Source: an uncultured Gammaproteobacteria bacterium (GTDB lineage: Bacteria; Pseudomonadota; Gammaproteobacteria; HK1). From it: a stretch of DNA of 64,000 bases. The translations under genes were made by a program, and so were the position numbers. Each line of letters begins with the position of its first letter. Position 1 is the first letter of the stretch. Under the pieces are notes generated by a model. That model saw only the letters and a list, made by a program, of their open reading frames with translations. It was not told the DNA's origin and searched no databases. Location: positions 5,605,694 through 5,669,693 of the forward strand of contig OY282378.1 in NCBI GenBank assembly GCA_958295835.1. Reading direction: 5' to 3'. Shown one piece after another: positions 52,165 through 60,629 of the stretch.

Positions 52165-52722
52165 TCATGCTTCCCGGAGCACGATCATACCGCAGCCCCA
52201 TGCCCGGCCCTGTCCGAGCCCCCGGATGTACGCATCGGTGAACTTCCCGGACTCCGCGACCCGGATCGGCGCCCGGTAGATGCAGGCATTGAAGGCAAAG
52301 GGGGTCTTCGCCTCTTCCAGCCGGACGCGCTCCACCCGCATCTCGGGGTCCGACAGCAGGTCGAAGCCGTTCTCGCGTCCCCGCGCGCGGATCCAGCGCA
52401 GCCTGAGCGAGTCCTTGGATCGGTCGGCGCCGATGCTGCGCCGCCTGCCGCCCGTCTTGACCGAGGGCATTGCCCGCAGGGTCATTTGAAAGCGTTGTCC
52501 CTCGGCGAAGCGCGTCCTCACGTCGCGGGAGCGGACGAGAACGACGTGCAGGCCGCCGGTGGCCGCGAACGGCGCGAACAGGAAATCCCGGACGCCGTCC
52601 TTCGCGAGCGCTTCGTAGATCAACCGGTGGACGTGGTAGCCGTCGTCGGCGACGAGGCGCACGACCCGATCCCGCTCGAAGGCGTCCGATCGGCCGGAAG
52701 GGATGGACTCGGCCCAGGTCAT
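52165..52722 (-). CDS. cas6: Cas6e-like crRNA-processing endonuclease (type IV Csf5 position)
   Basis: 185 residues from the ATG at 52722. Cas6e features: YHVHRLIYEAL with H30/H32 as candidate catalytic residues, FLFAPFAATGGLHVVLVRS, FQMTLRAMPSV, and the C-terminal glycine-rich loop IRGLGQGRAWGCGMIVL. It would cut the array repeats. The start is awkward: no good ribosome site sits before 52722, and a small ORF with AGGAGG ends in an ATGA overlap with it, so translation is either coupled to that ORF or the N-terminus is frameshifted. Confidence 0.83.
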   Translation of the reverse strand: MTWAESIPSGRSDAFERDRVVRLVADDGYHVHRLIYEALAKDGVRDFLFAPFAATGGLHVVLVRSRDVRTRFAEGQRFQMTLRAMPSVKTGGRRRSIGADRSKDSLRLRWIRARGRENGFDLLSDPEMRVERVRLEEAKTPFAFNACIYRAPIRVAESGKFTDAYIRGLGQGRAWGCGMIVLREA

Positions 52723-52859
52723 GACCGGATGCAGTCGTCCCGGCCGCGGCTCCTCCGGTGCGGTCCACCGGCGTCCCGGTATGCCGGACCATGGACGGAC
52801 GGGCCGGCCGCGGGCACGTTTCCCGGTTCCCCTTCGGCGCAGTAAAGACGGACGTACAT
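52719..52859 (-). CDS. 46-codon upstream ORF coupled to cas6
   Basis: Begins MYVRLYCAEGEPGNVPAAG with an excellent AGGAGG site 8 bases upstream, and its stop overlaps the cas6 ATG as ATGA. The first nine residues resemble the opening strand of Cas6e proteins, so a one-base shift within the next 20 codons would give a normal ~230-residue Cas6. It is either a leader ORF for translational coupling or the displaced start of cas6. Confidence 0.45.
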   Translation of the reverse strand: MYVRLYCAEGEPGNVPAAGPSVHGPAYRDAGGPHRRSRGRDDCIRS

Positions 52860-53100
52860 GGACTCGCCTCCTGCCACCGCATGCGATGGCTCCGGTGAGT
52901 GGCCTCACGACGCGCCAGCGTAAACCCAACCCGGCTCAGCCGGAGCCAATCGCCCTTCCAGTCGCCGTTCGAGCCGAGTGGCTCATTGTCCGCCAACGAA
53001 ATCGCCGATTTCGGACGATGCGTCGCCGACTGCCGAGGAGACGAGCTGTTTCATACAATACGAGCCATCATCGGCATCCGCCCGTCACCGAGAACCCGTG

Positions 53101-53484
53101 ATGCGACGCAACCTCGACTCTCCCTACCTCAAGCCGCGCACCTCTCCCTATCATCATCTGGTGATTGCCGACTCCGACTATTTCATCGCCGGCATCGTGG
53201 CGGCGGACATTCCAGGCGGGAATGCAGTCATCGGCAAGGTCGAGGAGGAAACCGATCTCGTCATGCGCACCATCGAGAAGATCCTCTCGGATCACGGCGT
53301 GGGCATGGGAGAGCTGGTGCGGGTCGACGTCCATCTGGTGGACCTCGACGAGATCCACGTCATGGACCGCGCCTACGGCCGCTACCTGGACCCGGACGCG
53401 ATGCCGGCCCGCACCACGACCGAATCGGCCAGGCTCTACGGCGGCAGCCGGGTCGAGATCACCTGCATGGCGCGGCGCCGCTGA
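53101..53484 (+). CDS. RidA/YjgF-family protein
   Basis: 127 residues. The trimeric RidA fold shows as DYFIAGIVAADIPGG, TDLVMRTIEKIL, VRVDVHLVDLDEI and a C-terminal SRVEITCMARR. RidA proteins hydrolyse reactive enamines from PLP enzymes; this member may instead be a pathway-specific relative. Divergent from the cas operon and convergent with sodN. Confidence 0.88.
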   Translation: MRRNLDSPYLKPRTSPYHHLVIADSDYFIAGIVAADIPGGNAVIGKVEEETDLVMRTIEKILSDHGVGMGELVRVDVHLVDLDEIHVMDRAYGRYLDPDAMPARTTTESARLYGGSRVEITCMARRR

Positions 53485-53504
53485 GGGCGGCCACGGCGAA
53501 CCTG

Positions 53505-53537
53505 CCGGCGACCGCCTAGCCCGCAAGCGGTCGCCGG
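53505..53537. terminator. Strong hairpin between convergent genes
   Basis: Perfect 11-bp stem CCGGCGACCGC/GCGGTCGCCGG with an 11-base loop, 20 bp after the ridA-type stop. Likely stops transcription from either side. Confidence 0.6.
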
Positions 53538-53556
53538 ACACCCGCGGCGGTTCGAC

Positions 53557-53582
53557 CGGGCGGGCCGGGGCCGGCCCGCCCG
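53557..53582. terminator. Second GC-only hairpin before sodN 3' end
   Basis: 12-bp perfect arms CGGGCGGGCCGG/CCGGCCCGCCCG around GG, 7 bp beyond the sodN stop. With the neighbouring hairpin it forms a double barrier between converging transcripts. Confidence 0.55.
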
Positions 53583-53589
53583 ACACCCG

Positions 53590-54051
53590 TCAATGCTCGT
53601 GTTTCGGATAATACGGCGCGACCGCCTCCACGGCGCCCTTCAGCTCGTCGACGACGCCCGCGTCCGCTTTCTGCTTTGCCCGCATCGCGGCGACGATCAC
53701 CGCGTGGTGCTTCGCCAGGCGCTCGGCGTAATCTTCTTGCGAAGTCTTGACGCGCTGGGTCAGGAAGTAATCGCTGATGGTGTCGATGACGTTCTGAGCA
53801 TGGCGCTCCTTGTTCATGACCCATCTCACGAGCTGGTTCTGCGATTGCGGATCGGTCTTGCCGGCCAGATCCGCGATCTGTGACACCGCCTTGTGAATGG
53901 TGGCCACGTCTTCGAGCATCAGTGCGACGCGAGCGTGGTCATCGTAGATGCCGCACGGAATCTGGCAGTGGGCCAGGGAATTCTGCACGAGCAACAGCGG
54001 CATGAGCGTCATGGCAGCCGCGCTCAGGACAATCCTGATGATGCCGTTCAT
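53590..54051 (-). CDS. sodN: Nickel superoxide dismutase with a cleavable signal peptide
   Basis: 153 residues. A Sec-type signal (hydrophobic core AAAMTLMPLLLV, ending SLA) is followed by HCQIPCGIY, the nickel-hook motif HCxxPCGxY, at residues 28-36. Cleavage after A27 would free H28 as the required N-terminal histidine and leave a mature chain of 126 residues, close to the NiSOD norm. Classical NiSODs use a non-Sec propeptide and a SodX protease; none is seen here. Presumed periplasmic enzyme against superoxide. Confidence 0.9.
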   Translation of the reverse strand: MNGIIRIVLSAAAMTLMPLLLVQNSLAHCQIPCGIYDDHARVALMLEDVATIHKAVSQIADLAGKTDPQSQNQLVRWVMNKERHAQNVIDTISDYFLTQRVKTSQEDYAERLAKHHAVIVAAMRAKQKADAGVVDELKGAVEAVAPYYPKHEH

Positions 54052-54369
54052 GATGATCTCCTCCAGTGAAAGTTCAAGGTGGCCCTGACAGTTCGAATAC
54101 AGCGAGGGGCCGGGTACGAGGTCGTATTCCGAATGTGGCTTCGCGCCCTCGAAATCATCTTACTTGGCGTCGTCGAACCGCGTCGAGGGTCACCTGACGC
54201 CGGGCGGCGCCAAGCCGGTACGGACGGCGCCCGCGGGGCCGCGATTCGCCGGCCGTGCTTCAGGCGACGCATCCGCATCTCGGGAACGCGGCCGGGATCG
54301 CACCGATCCCCGGCAGGATCCCCGCGAAGAAGCCGATGACCACCGAGCGCACCATGTCGGCTCAGCGGC
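54052..54369. other. Intergenic stretch upstream of sodN
   Basis: 318 bp between two leftward genes. It should hold the sodN promoter on the minus strand; I see no clear boxes and no gene. Confidence 0.4.
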
Positions 54370-55356
54370 TCACTCGCCCCACACCTCGCCGAGGAAGCGC
54401 AGCCAGTTCTCGCCGAGGACCTTGCGGATCCGGATCTCGGTCCAGCCACGGCGGGCCATCGCGGCGGTCAGGTTGGGGAACTCCTTGATGGTGGCCAGCC
54501 CTTCGGGCAGGCGCGGCACACGCGGTGTCCCCGGCACCAGGAGCCGCCCGTGGCCCTTGTCGCTGCGCAGCCACTCGAAGAACGACAGGCCCTGGTCCTG
54601 CGTGAAGTCGGTGCCGATGCCCACCGCGTCCTCGCCGACGACGTCGATCACGTACTCGAAGACCTCGACGCATTGATCCACGGTCGTCCCATCACCCCAG
54701 GGAAGGAACGGCGGGTAGGTCGCGACGCCGATGAAGCCGCCCCGCTCCGCCACCGCCCGCATCTCGGCGTCGGACTTGTTGCGCGGATGCTCCATGATCC
54801 CGGACGGGCAGCAATGGGTATAAGCGACCGGCTTCGCCGAATGCGCCACCGCGTCCGCGCTCGTCCTCGGGCCGACGTGCGAGAGGTCCACGAGCACCCC
54901 GCACCGGTTCATCTCGTCGACCACGTCGCGCCCGAAGTCCGAGAGCCCGCCGTCACGCGACTCCCAACACCCGCTGCCCACCAGGTTCTGGGTGTTGTAG
55001 GTGAGCTGCATCACCCGCACCCCCAGGTCCCGGAACACCTCGACGAACTCGGCCCGGTCCTCGAGCGCGGAGGTGTTCTGCCAGCCCAGGATGATGCCGG
55101 TACGCCCCTCCCGCTTCGCTCGCCGGACGTCGTCGGTACGGTGCACCTGGACCAGCAGGTCGTCGTGCTCGCGGAACCACCGCTTCCACTGCGCGACGTT
55201 CTCCATCGTGGCCCGGAAACCCTCCCAGACCGAGCAGGTGCAGTTCGCGGCGGTCACCCCGCCCGCACGCATCTCCTCGAACACGGATCGGCTCCACTTC
55301 GAGATGATCAGCCCGTCGATCAGGATCACGTCCTCATGCAAGGCAGCCGGGTCCAT
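54370..55356 (-). CDS. Membrane dipeptidase (peptidase family M19)
   Basis: 328 residues; zinc dipeptidase of the amidohydrolase fold. ILIDGLI near the start replaces the usual DGHxD, so the first metal pair is not standard. Other metal ligands appear in VLVDLSHVG and YTHCCPSGIMEHPRN; the C-terminal part has GIGTDFTQDQG. Members of this branch act on small dipeptide-like substrates. Start at 55356 is chosen because the upstream open frame is a fragment of another gene. No signal peptide. Confidence 0.85.
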   Translation of the reverse strand: MDPAALHEDVILIDGLIISKWSRSVFEEMRAGGVTAANCTCSVWEGFRATMENVAQWKRWFREHDDLLVQVHRTDDVRRAKREGRTGIILGWQNTSALEDRAEFVEVFRDLGVRVMQLTYNTQNLVGSGCWESRDGGLSDFGRDVVDEMNRCGVLVDLSHVGPRTSADAVAHSAKPVAYTHCCPSGIMEHPRNKSDAEMRAVAERGGFIGVATYPPFLPWGDGTTVDQCVEVFEYVIDVVGEDAVGIGTDFTQDQGLSFFEWLRSDKGHGRLLVPGTPRVPRLPEGLATIKEFPNLTAAMARRGWTEIRIRKVLGENWLRFLGEVWGE

Positions 55357-55757
55357 CGCTTGGCCTCCGTTCGATCTCCGCCTGACGGATGGAGAGCCTG
55401 GCACGCAAGCTCCGCCGCGCACACCGCCGTCGCGGCCGTGGTATTCGTTCGCGCCGGTGTCCCGGGTCTCCAACCACCTGAAGCACGGCAGCCAGCGCGG
55501 TTACGACCGGTGCTCCAGGCCGGCTCCGCAAGATTCGCGCGGGGGCGACGCAACGCGACCGGATCCTACAACCGATCGGGCGGTCCGCCTATTCCGCGAA
55601 TCCGGGCTCTCCCCCATCCTGCGTCTCCGCATTCCGGCTTGGGGCGCCCCGATGACCGTGATACCGTCGTTCGCAACCCGCGTTCAGCCGACGCCGCCAC
55701 GACACCACGAGGGTTGCGTTCGGGGAACGCCGCTCCACCATCCGAAGGTGACCGCCC
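55357..55757. other. Divergent intergenic region with a gene fragment
   Basis: 401 bp between the leftward dipeptidase and the rightward Uma2 gene. Besides the GMC fragment at 55430-55524 I see no gene. Confidence 0.5.
55430..55524 (-). pseudogene. Fragment of a GMC oxidoreductase gene
   Basis: 95 bp that line up without gaps with 57833-57927 inside the GMC oxidoreductase gene 2.4 kb away. The minus-strand frame reads LPCFRWLETRDTGANEYHG against LPYFRKAETRDTGANEYHG in the intact gene. A stop interrupts its upstream part, so it is a dead duplicate. Confidence 0.85.
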
Positions 55758-56540
55758 ATGCGCCGACCCGCCTTCTCTCCCCTCCCTCCCGCTACGATTG
55801 AGTACCCGAGCTCGGACGGCAAGCCCCTGGCCGAGAACGACGCCCAGCTCGCCGCCATCCTGTACGGCATCAGTGTGCTGAGGACCCGCTACGCCGGGCG
55901 CGGTGACGTGTACGTGTCCGGGGACCTGCTCATCTACTACGAGGAAGGAAACCCGCGGGTGTCGGTGGCGCCGGACGTGTTCGTGGTGTTCGGGGTGGAG
56001 GACCGGATACGGATGAGCTACAAGGTCTGGGAGGAGGGGAAGGGGCCGGACTTCGTGCTGGAGGTGGCGTCGCCGGGGACGTGGCGCGAGGACGTGGGAC
56101 CGAAGCGGGGCGTGTATGCGCGGTTGGGGGTGAGGGAGTACTGGCTGTACGACCCGTTGGGAGAGCACCTGTCGCCGGAGTTGCAGGGGTACCGGCTGGT
56201 GGGGGGCGGGTACGAGCGGCAGCCGTTGCTGGAGTCGATGGATGGGACGCTGGCCCTGTACAGCGAGACGCTGGGGCTCGAGTTGCGGGCGAAAGGCGGG
56301 GAGATGCGGTTTCGGGACCCGGAGACGGGTCTGAACCTTCTCAGTCATCGCGAGGAACATGCCGAGCGCAGGCAGGAAGCCGTCGCGCGCCAAGCCGCCG
56401 AAGCGCGGGCCAGGCGGGAAGCCGTGGTACGCCGGAATGCCGAGACACGAGCCGAACGGGAAGCCGTCTTGCGGCAAGCCGCGGAGGCAAGGGTTGTAGA
56501 GCTGGAGGCGCTCATCGGCAGGAAGCGGTCTCCTCGATGA
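55758..56540 (+). CDS. Uma2-family putative nuclease with coiled-coil tail
   Basis: 260 residues. The restriction-endonuclease-like Uma2 (DUF820) core has VAPDVFVVFG, PDFVLEVASPGT and KRGVYARLGVREYWLYDP, giving the D-E/x-K triad. From residue 195 a long Arg/Glu/Ala coiled coil (AERRQEAVARQAAEAR) follows. Uma2 genes are common in cyanobacteria and mobile DNA; no partner is seen here. Confidence 0.87.
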   Translation: MRRPAFSPLPPATIEYPSSDGKPLAENDAQLAAILYGISVLRTRYAGRGDVYVSGDLLIYYEEGNPRVSVAPDVFVVFGVEDRIRMSYKVWEEGKGPDFVLEVASPGTWREDVGPKRGVYARLGVREYWLYDPLGEHLSPELQGYRLVGGGYERQPLLESMDGTLALYSETLGLELRAKGGEMRFRDPETGLNLLSHREEHAERRQEAVARQAAEARARREAVVRRNAETRAEREAVLRQAAEARVVELEALIGRKRSPR

Positions 56541-56595
56541 CGACCGCAAGACAGTGACCCCCGATGGCCGCTCGTCTCGTCCGTACCACCAGCCC

Positions 56596-58266
56596 TCACC
56601 GCCCCGGCGCCCCGTTCGCGACCCGGTAGGGGGCATTCGACGGCGGGAGCGGCGCGCGGCCCCGGATCGCGTCGGCGATCTTCTCCGCCATCATGATCGT
56701 GGGTGCGTTGAGGTTGCCGTTGACGATCCGCGGCATGATCGAGGCGTCCACGACCCTCAGCCCCTCGACGCCGTAGACCCTTCCTTCGCCGTCGGTGACC
56801 GCGCGCGGGTCTTCGGGCGCTCCCATCGCGCAGGTGCACGAAGGGTGGTAGGCGCTCTCGGCGTGCTGCCGCACCCAGGCGTCGATGGCCGCGTCGTCCC
56901 GGTCGGGAACGTCGGGGCCGGGGGCGATCTCCCCGCCGCGGTAGGGGTCGAAGGGACGCTGGGCGGCGATCTCGCGCGAGAGGCGGACCGCGTCGCGCAT
57001 GTCCCGGCGGTCGGACTCCGTCGTCAGATAGTTGAAGACGATCGACGGGGGATCGCGCGGGTCCTTGGAGCGGATGCGCACCCGTCCGGTGCTGGTGCCC
57101 TTCATCGGCCCCACGTGCATCTGGAATCCGTGCCCGCCGGCGGGGTTGCCCCCGTCGTAGCGCATCGCGATGGGCACGAAGTGGTATTGCAGGTTCGGGA
57201 TTTCGAGATCGTCGCGCGAGCGCACGAAGGCACCCGCCTCGAAGTGGTTCGAGGCCCCGATCCCGGTGCCGGTGAGTAGCCAGCGCGCGCCGATCGCGAG
57301 CTGGTTCCACGGCTTCAGCGCGAGGTAGAGCGAGACCGGCAGCTTCGAGTGGAACTGGACGTAGATCTCGGGGTGGTCCTGCAGGTTGGCGCCGACGCCG
57401 GGCCGGTCGGTGGCCACCGGGACGTCGAGGCTCCGGAGGAAGTCGGGCTCGCCGACCCCTGAGCGTTGCAGGATCCGCGGCGAGTCGATCGCCCCGGCGC
57501 AGCAGATCACCTCGCGCTCGGCGCGGATGTGTTCGATTCCCCCCGCGTCGGCGATCTCGATGCCCGTCGCCCGCCCCCGCTCGATGGTGATCCCGGCGAC
57601 CAGGGTGCGGGGGCGCACCGTGAGGTTGGACCGCGAGAGCGCCGGCTGGAGGTAGAAGAACGCGGCGCCGCCGCGCCGGCCGCGCCACGTCGTGCGGTCC
57701 ATCGGGCCAAAGCCTTCCTGCCGGTAGCCGTTCAGGTCGTCGGTGCGCTCGAAGCCGGCCGCGACCCCGGATTCGATGAACGCCTCGAACAGCGGGTTGC
57801 GCGGCACGGCTTGAGTGACGGGGAGCGGGCCGTCGCCGCCGTGGTATTCGTTCGCGCCGGTGTCCCGGGTCTCCGCCTTCCTGAAGTACGGCAGGCAGTG
57901 CGAGTACGCCCAGTGCTCGAAGCCGGGGATCCTCGCCCACTCGTCGTAGTCGAGCGGGTTCCCGCGGATGTAGACCATGCCGTTGATGGAGGACGAGCCG
58001 CCCAGCGCCTTCCCGCGCGGGCAGTCCATCCGCCGCCCGTCCATCCCCGGCTCCGGATCGGTGACGTAGGCCCAGTTGTACGTGGTGCCGTTCTGCGGGT
58101 AGGAGAGCGCGGCCGGCATTCGGACGCGCCACTCCCACCACGGCACCGGTCCACCCGCCTCGACGACCAGGACCCGCACGTCCGCATCCTCGGTGAGCCG
58201 CCGCGCGAGCACGCATCCCGCGGAGCCGGCGCCGATGAGGATGTAGTCGTAGCTGGTCGTGGACAT
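56596..58266 (-). CDS. GMC-family FAD oxidoreductase (choline dehydrogenase-like)
   Basis: 556 residues. FAD-binding motif YDYILIGAGSAGCVLARRL at the start, GMC signature 1 (CPRGKALGGSSSINGMVYIRGN) and the C-terminal catalytic block ESAYHPSCTCAMG, then VVDASIMPRIVNGNLNAPTIM. Typical of choline/alcohol dehydrogenases; substrate unknown. Start at 58266 leaves the usual 4-residue lead before the FAD motif. A 95-bp piece of this gene is duplicated near 55430. Confidence 0.94.
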   Translation of the reverse strand: MSTTSYDYILIGAGSAGCVLARRLTEDADVRVLVVEAGGPVPWWEWRVRMPAALSYPQNGTTYNWAYVTDPEPGMDGRRMDCPRGKALGGSSSINGMVYIRGNPLDYDEWARIPGFEHWAYSHCLPYFRKAETRDTGANEYHGGDGPLPVTQAVPRNPLFEAFIESGVAAGFERTDDLNGYRQEGFGPMDRTTWRGRRGGAAFFYLQPALSRSNLTVRPRTLVAGITIERGRATGIEIADAGGIEHIRAEREVICCAGAIDSPRILQRSGVGEPDFLRSLDVPVATDRPGVGANLQDHPEIYVQFHSKLPVSLYLALKPWNQLAIGARWLLTGTGIGASNHFEAGAFVRSRDDLEIPNLQYHFVPIAMRYDGGNPAGGHGFQMHVGPMKGTSTGRVRIRSKDPRDPPSIVFNYLTTESDRRDMRDAVRLSREIAAQRPFDPYRGGEIAPGPDVPDRDDAAIDAWVRQHAESAYHPSCTCAMGAPEDPRAVTDGEGRVYGVEGLRVVDASIMPRIVNGNLNAPTIMMAEKIADAIRGRAPLPPSNAPYRVANGAPGR

Positions 58267-58557
58267 GGTTGCGATCCTCCGGGGCGGTTCCCGGCCTGGT
58301 GCGGCGAGGGTACGGAAAGTATAGCGGGGCGGAGTGGCCCGCCTTCCCGGAGGCGGGCACGCTCGCGACACTGGTCCCGGCGTCGAGCCGGGTCGATCCG
58401 CGCGTCGCACTCACATGACTCTCCCCGGTAAGGTACATTGCCGGCCGGACAACGTTCATAACGACGCGCTCCGTGATGTTCCCGTCCCGAGGCCGGACTG
58501 TCGACGACCGGCACGAAGACAACGGAGCGAAGCGATGAAGATGATCATGAGGTCACG

Positions 58558-59538
58558 ATGCCCGACGACACGATCCGACCCCTGCGTATCGCGATGATCG
58601 CGACCGGCAGGATCGCCGCCAACGCACTTGCGCCGGCGATCGAGCGCGCGGCCGGTGCGGAGCTGTGGAGCGTACTGAGCCGCGACGCGGGACGCGCACG
58701 CGATTTCGCCGAACGCCACCGCGCCGCGTCCCCCGAGCCGGCGCACACCGATCTCGATGCCCTGCTCGCCGACCCCGATCTCGACGCGGTGCTGATCGCG
58801 TCGGCTGATCGACTGCACGCCGAGCAATGCATCGCGGCGGCCGAAGCCGGCAAGCACGTGCTCTGCGAGAAGCCGATGGCGACCTCCGCGGCGGACGCGG
58901 AGCGGATGACCGCGGCGTGTCGCGACGCGGGAGTCCGGCTCGGCATCGCGTATCACATGCGCTGGCACCGAGGGCACCGGGACCTCGCGGGCGCCGTGCA
59001 CGCGGGCCGGTTCGGCGTCCTGCGGCACATGCGCGTCCAGTGGTCGATGCGGGCGCGCGACGACTCGAACTGGCGCGCCCACTCCGAGGTCGGCCGCTGG
59101 TGGGGACTGGCGGCGGTCGGCACCCACTGTCTCGATCAGGTGCGCTGGTACATGTTGCCGTCGTGCGGCGAGATCACGCGCCTGACCCCCCTCATCACCC
59201 GCAACGTCTTCCAGGGTCCGCACGACGAGACCGCGTTGCTCGCGCTGGAGTTCGAATCGGGCGCGACGGCGGAGGTCTGCACGTCGGTGCTGTTCGATGC
59301 GCCCAGACGCATGGAGGTCTACGGCAGCGACGGTCATGCGTTGTTCGACGACACCCTCGGCCCGTCCGGCAAGGGCCGCATCGTGACCCATGAGGGTGAG
59401 CATGCGTTCGAAGCCGTCGACCCCTACACCGGCGAAATCGAGGACTTCGCTGCCGCGGTGCGCGAAGACCGCGACCCGGAAGTGAACGGAGAGGAAGGCG
59501 CCCGCAACGTGGCGCTGCTCGAGGAGGCGGTTGCCTGA
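58558..59538 (+). CDS. Gfo/Idh/MocA-family oxidoreductase
   Basis: 326 residues. N-terminal NAD(P)-binding Rossmann fold (IAMIATGRIAANALAPAI), the conserved EKPMA motif, and a C-terminal alpha/beta domain with VGTHCLDQVRWYM. Probably a sugar or cyclitol dehydrogenase. Divergent from the GMC gene across 291 bp that show no other gene. Confidence 0.92.
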   Translation: MPDDTIRPLRIAMIATGRIAANALAPAIERAAGAELWSVLSRDAGRARDFAERHRAASPEPAHTDLDALLADPDLDAVLIASADRLHAEQCIAAAEAGKHVLCEKPMATSAADAERMTAACRDAGVRLGIAYHMRWHRGHRDLAGAVHAGRFGVLRHMRVQWSMRARDDSNWRAHSEVGRWWGLAAVGTHCLDQVRWYMLPSCGEITRLTPLITRNVFQGPHDETALLALEFESGATAEVCTSVLFDAPRRMEVYGSDGHALFDDTLGPSGKGRIVTHEGEHAFEAVDPYTGEIEDFAAAVREDRDPEVNGEEGARNVALLEEAVA

Positions 59539-59596
59539 GAGGAAGATGCCGACCCCGGCGGGCGCGACGCACGGCGCCTCCATTCGCATCGCCGCC

Positions 59597-60496
59597 TCAT
59601 GTGCGATGACGGCCGGCTGCCGGCAGCACCTCGACCAGCGCGGCGCCCACGATCAGCATCGAACCGATGATCCGGGTCGTTCCGAACGGCTCGCCGGCCA
59701 GCGCCGCGGCTGACGCCAGTCCGGTGATCACCTCCATCATCAGCAGCAGCCCCGCACGACCCGGGCTCACGAGCCGCACGCCCCACAGGATTCCCCACGC
59801 ACTGGCCACGCTGAACACCGCGACGATCAGGACGATTGCCGCGCCTCGAATCGTGACGACCGGCGCCGGACCGGCCATGACCGGCAGCAGCGAGATGATC
59901 GCGATGACCACCATGCCGCCAATGAAGAGAGACCCGGCGTGCGCGATCGGTGCGATCGCGGCGTCCTGATGCACGCGCAGGGATCCCAGCGCCCACGTCA
60001 CACCGGCGGTCAGCGCGCACCAGTCGCCGGGATTGCGCGGCAGCGGCAGGCCGCTTTCACCGCCAAGCACCACCCACAGCCCGCCGAGGCCCAGGGCCAG
60101 CGCCGTGAGGCGGGAGCCGGTAAGCCTTTCGGCGAGCAGCACCCGGCCGAGCACGGTGGCCCAGACCGGGCTCAGGTAGAACAGCAGGATCGCGGTCACG
60201 ACCTCGGTGAGGACGATTGACACGGAATAGAGCACGAAGGACCCGCCGGTGAGCAGGCCGGTCACGAACATGCGCGGCGTGAATACCGCGCGCGCCGGGG
60301 GGTGTCGGACCAGAATCGGAGCGAAGAGCGCCAGCGCGACCACGAAGAGGCCGAGCGTGGTCCAGACCGCCCCCACGCCGCGGGCTTCGAGGTCACGTAC
60401 CGGAATCCAGTACAGCCCCCAGAGCGCACCGGAGACCGCGATCGCGGCCTCCGGACCAGTGAGCCGCGGGCGCACTACTCGATCCCCGGGCTTCAA
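59597..60496 (-). CDS. EamA/DMT-family transporter
   Basis: 299 residues with ten hydrophobic segments and the two-EamA-repeat layout: GALWGLYWIPV opens repeat one, FYLSPVWATVLGR closes it, and TWALGSLRVHQD starts repeat two. Inner-membrane exporter or importer of small metabolites; substrate unknown. Confidence 0.9.
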   Translation of the reverse strand: MKPGDRVVRPRLTGPEAAIAVSGALWGLYWIPVRDLEARGVGAVWTTLGLFVVALALFAPILVRHPPARAVFTPRMFVTGLLTGGSFVLYSVSIVLTEVVTAILLFYLSPVWATVLGRVLLAERLTGSRLTALALGLGGLWVVLGGESGLPLPRNPGDWCALTAGVTWALGSLRVHQDAAIAPIAHAGSLFIGGMVVIAIISLLPVMAGPAPVVTIRGAAIVLIVAVFSVASAWGILWGVRLVSPGRAGLLLMMEVITGLASAAALAGEPFGTTRIIGSMLIVGAALVEVLPAAGRHRT

Positions 60497-60629
60497 TGCA
60501 ACACCGCTGGCTCCAGGGGCGGCGCGCCGGGGATCATGTCCGCCTTCCCTCCAATCGTGGGAACCGCCGCGTTCGTATTCGCCGAAGCCGCGAGCGGCAT
60601 GATGAAGCGTCCGCGACCTGCGGCAGGCG

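Noticed and set aside
54048..54449. 133-codon minus-strand ORF before sodN
   Set aside because: Ser/Arg-rich shadow composition and overlap with the dipeptidase 3' end.
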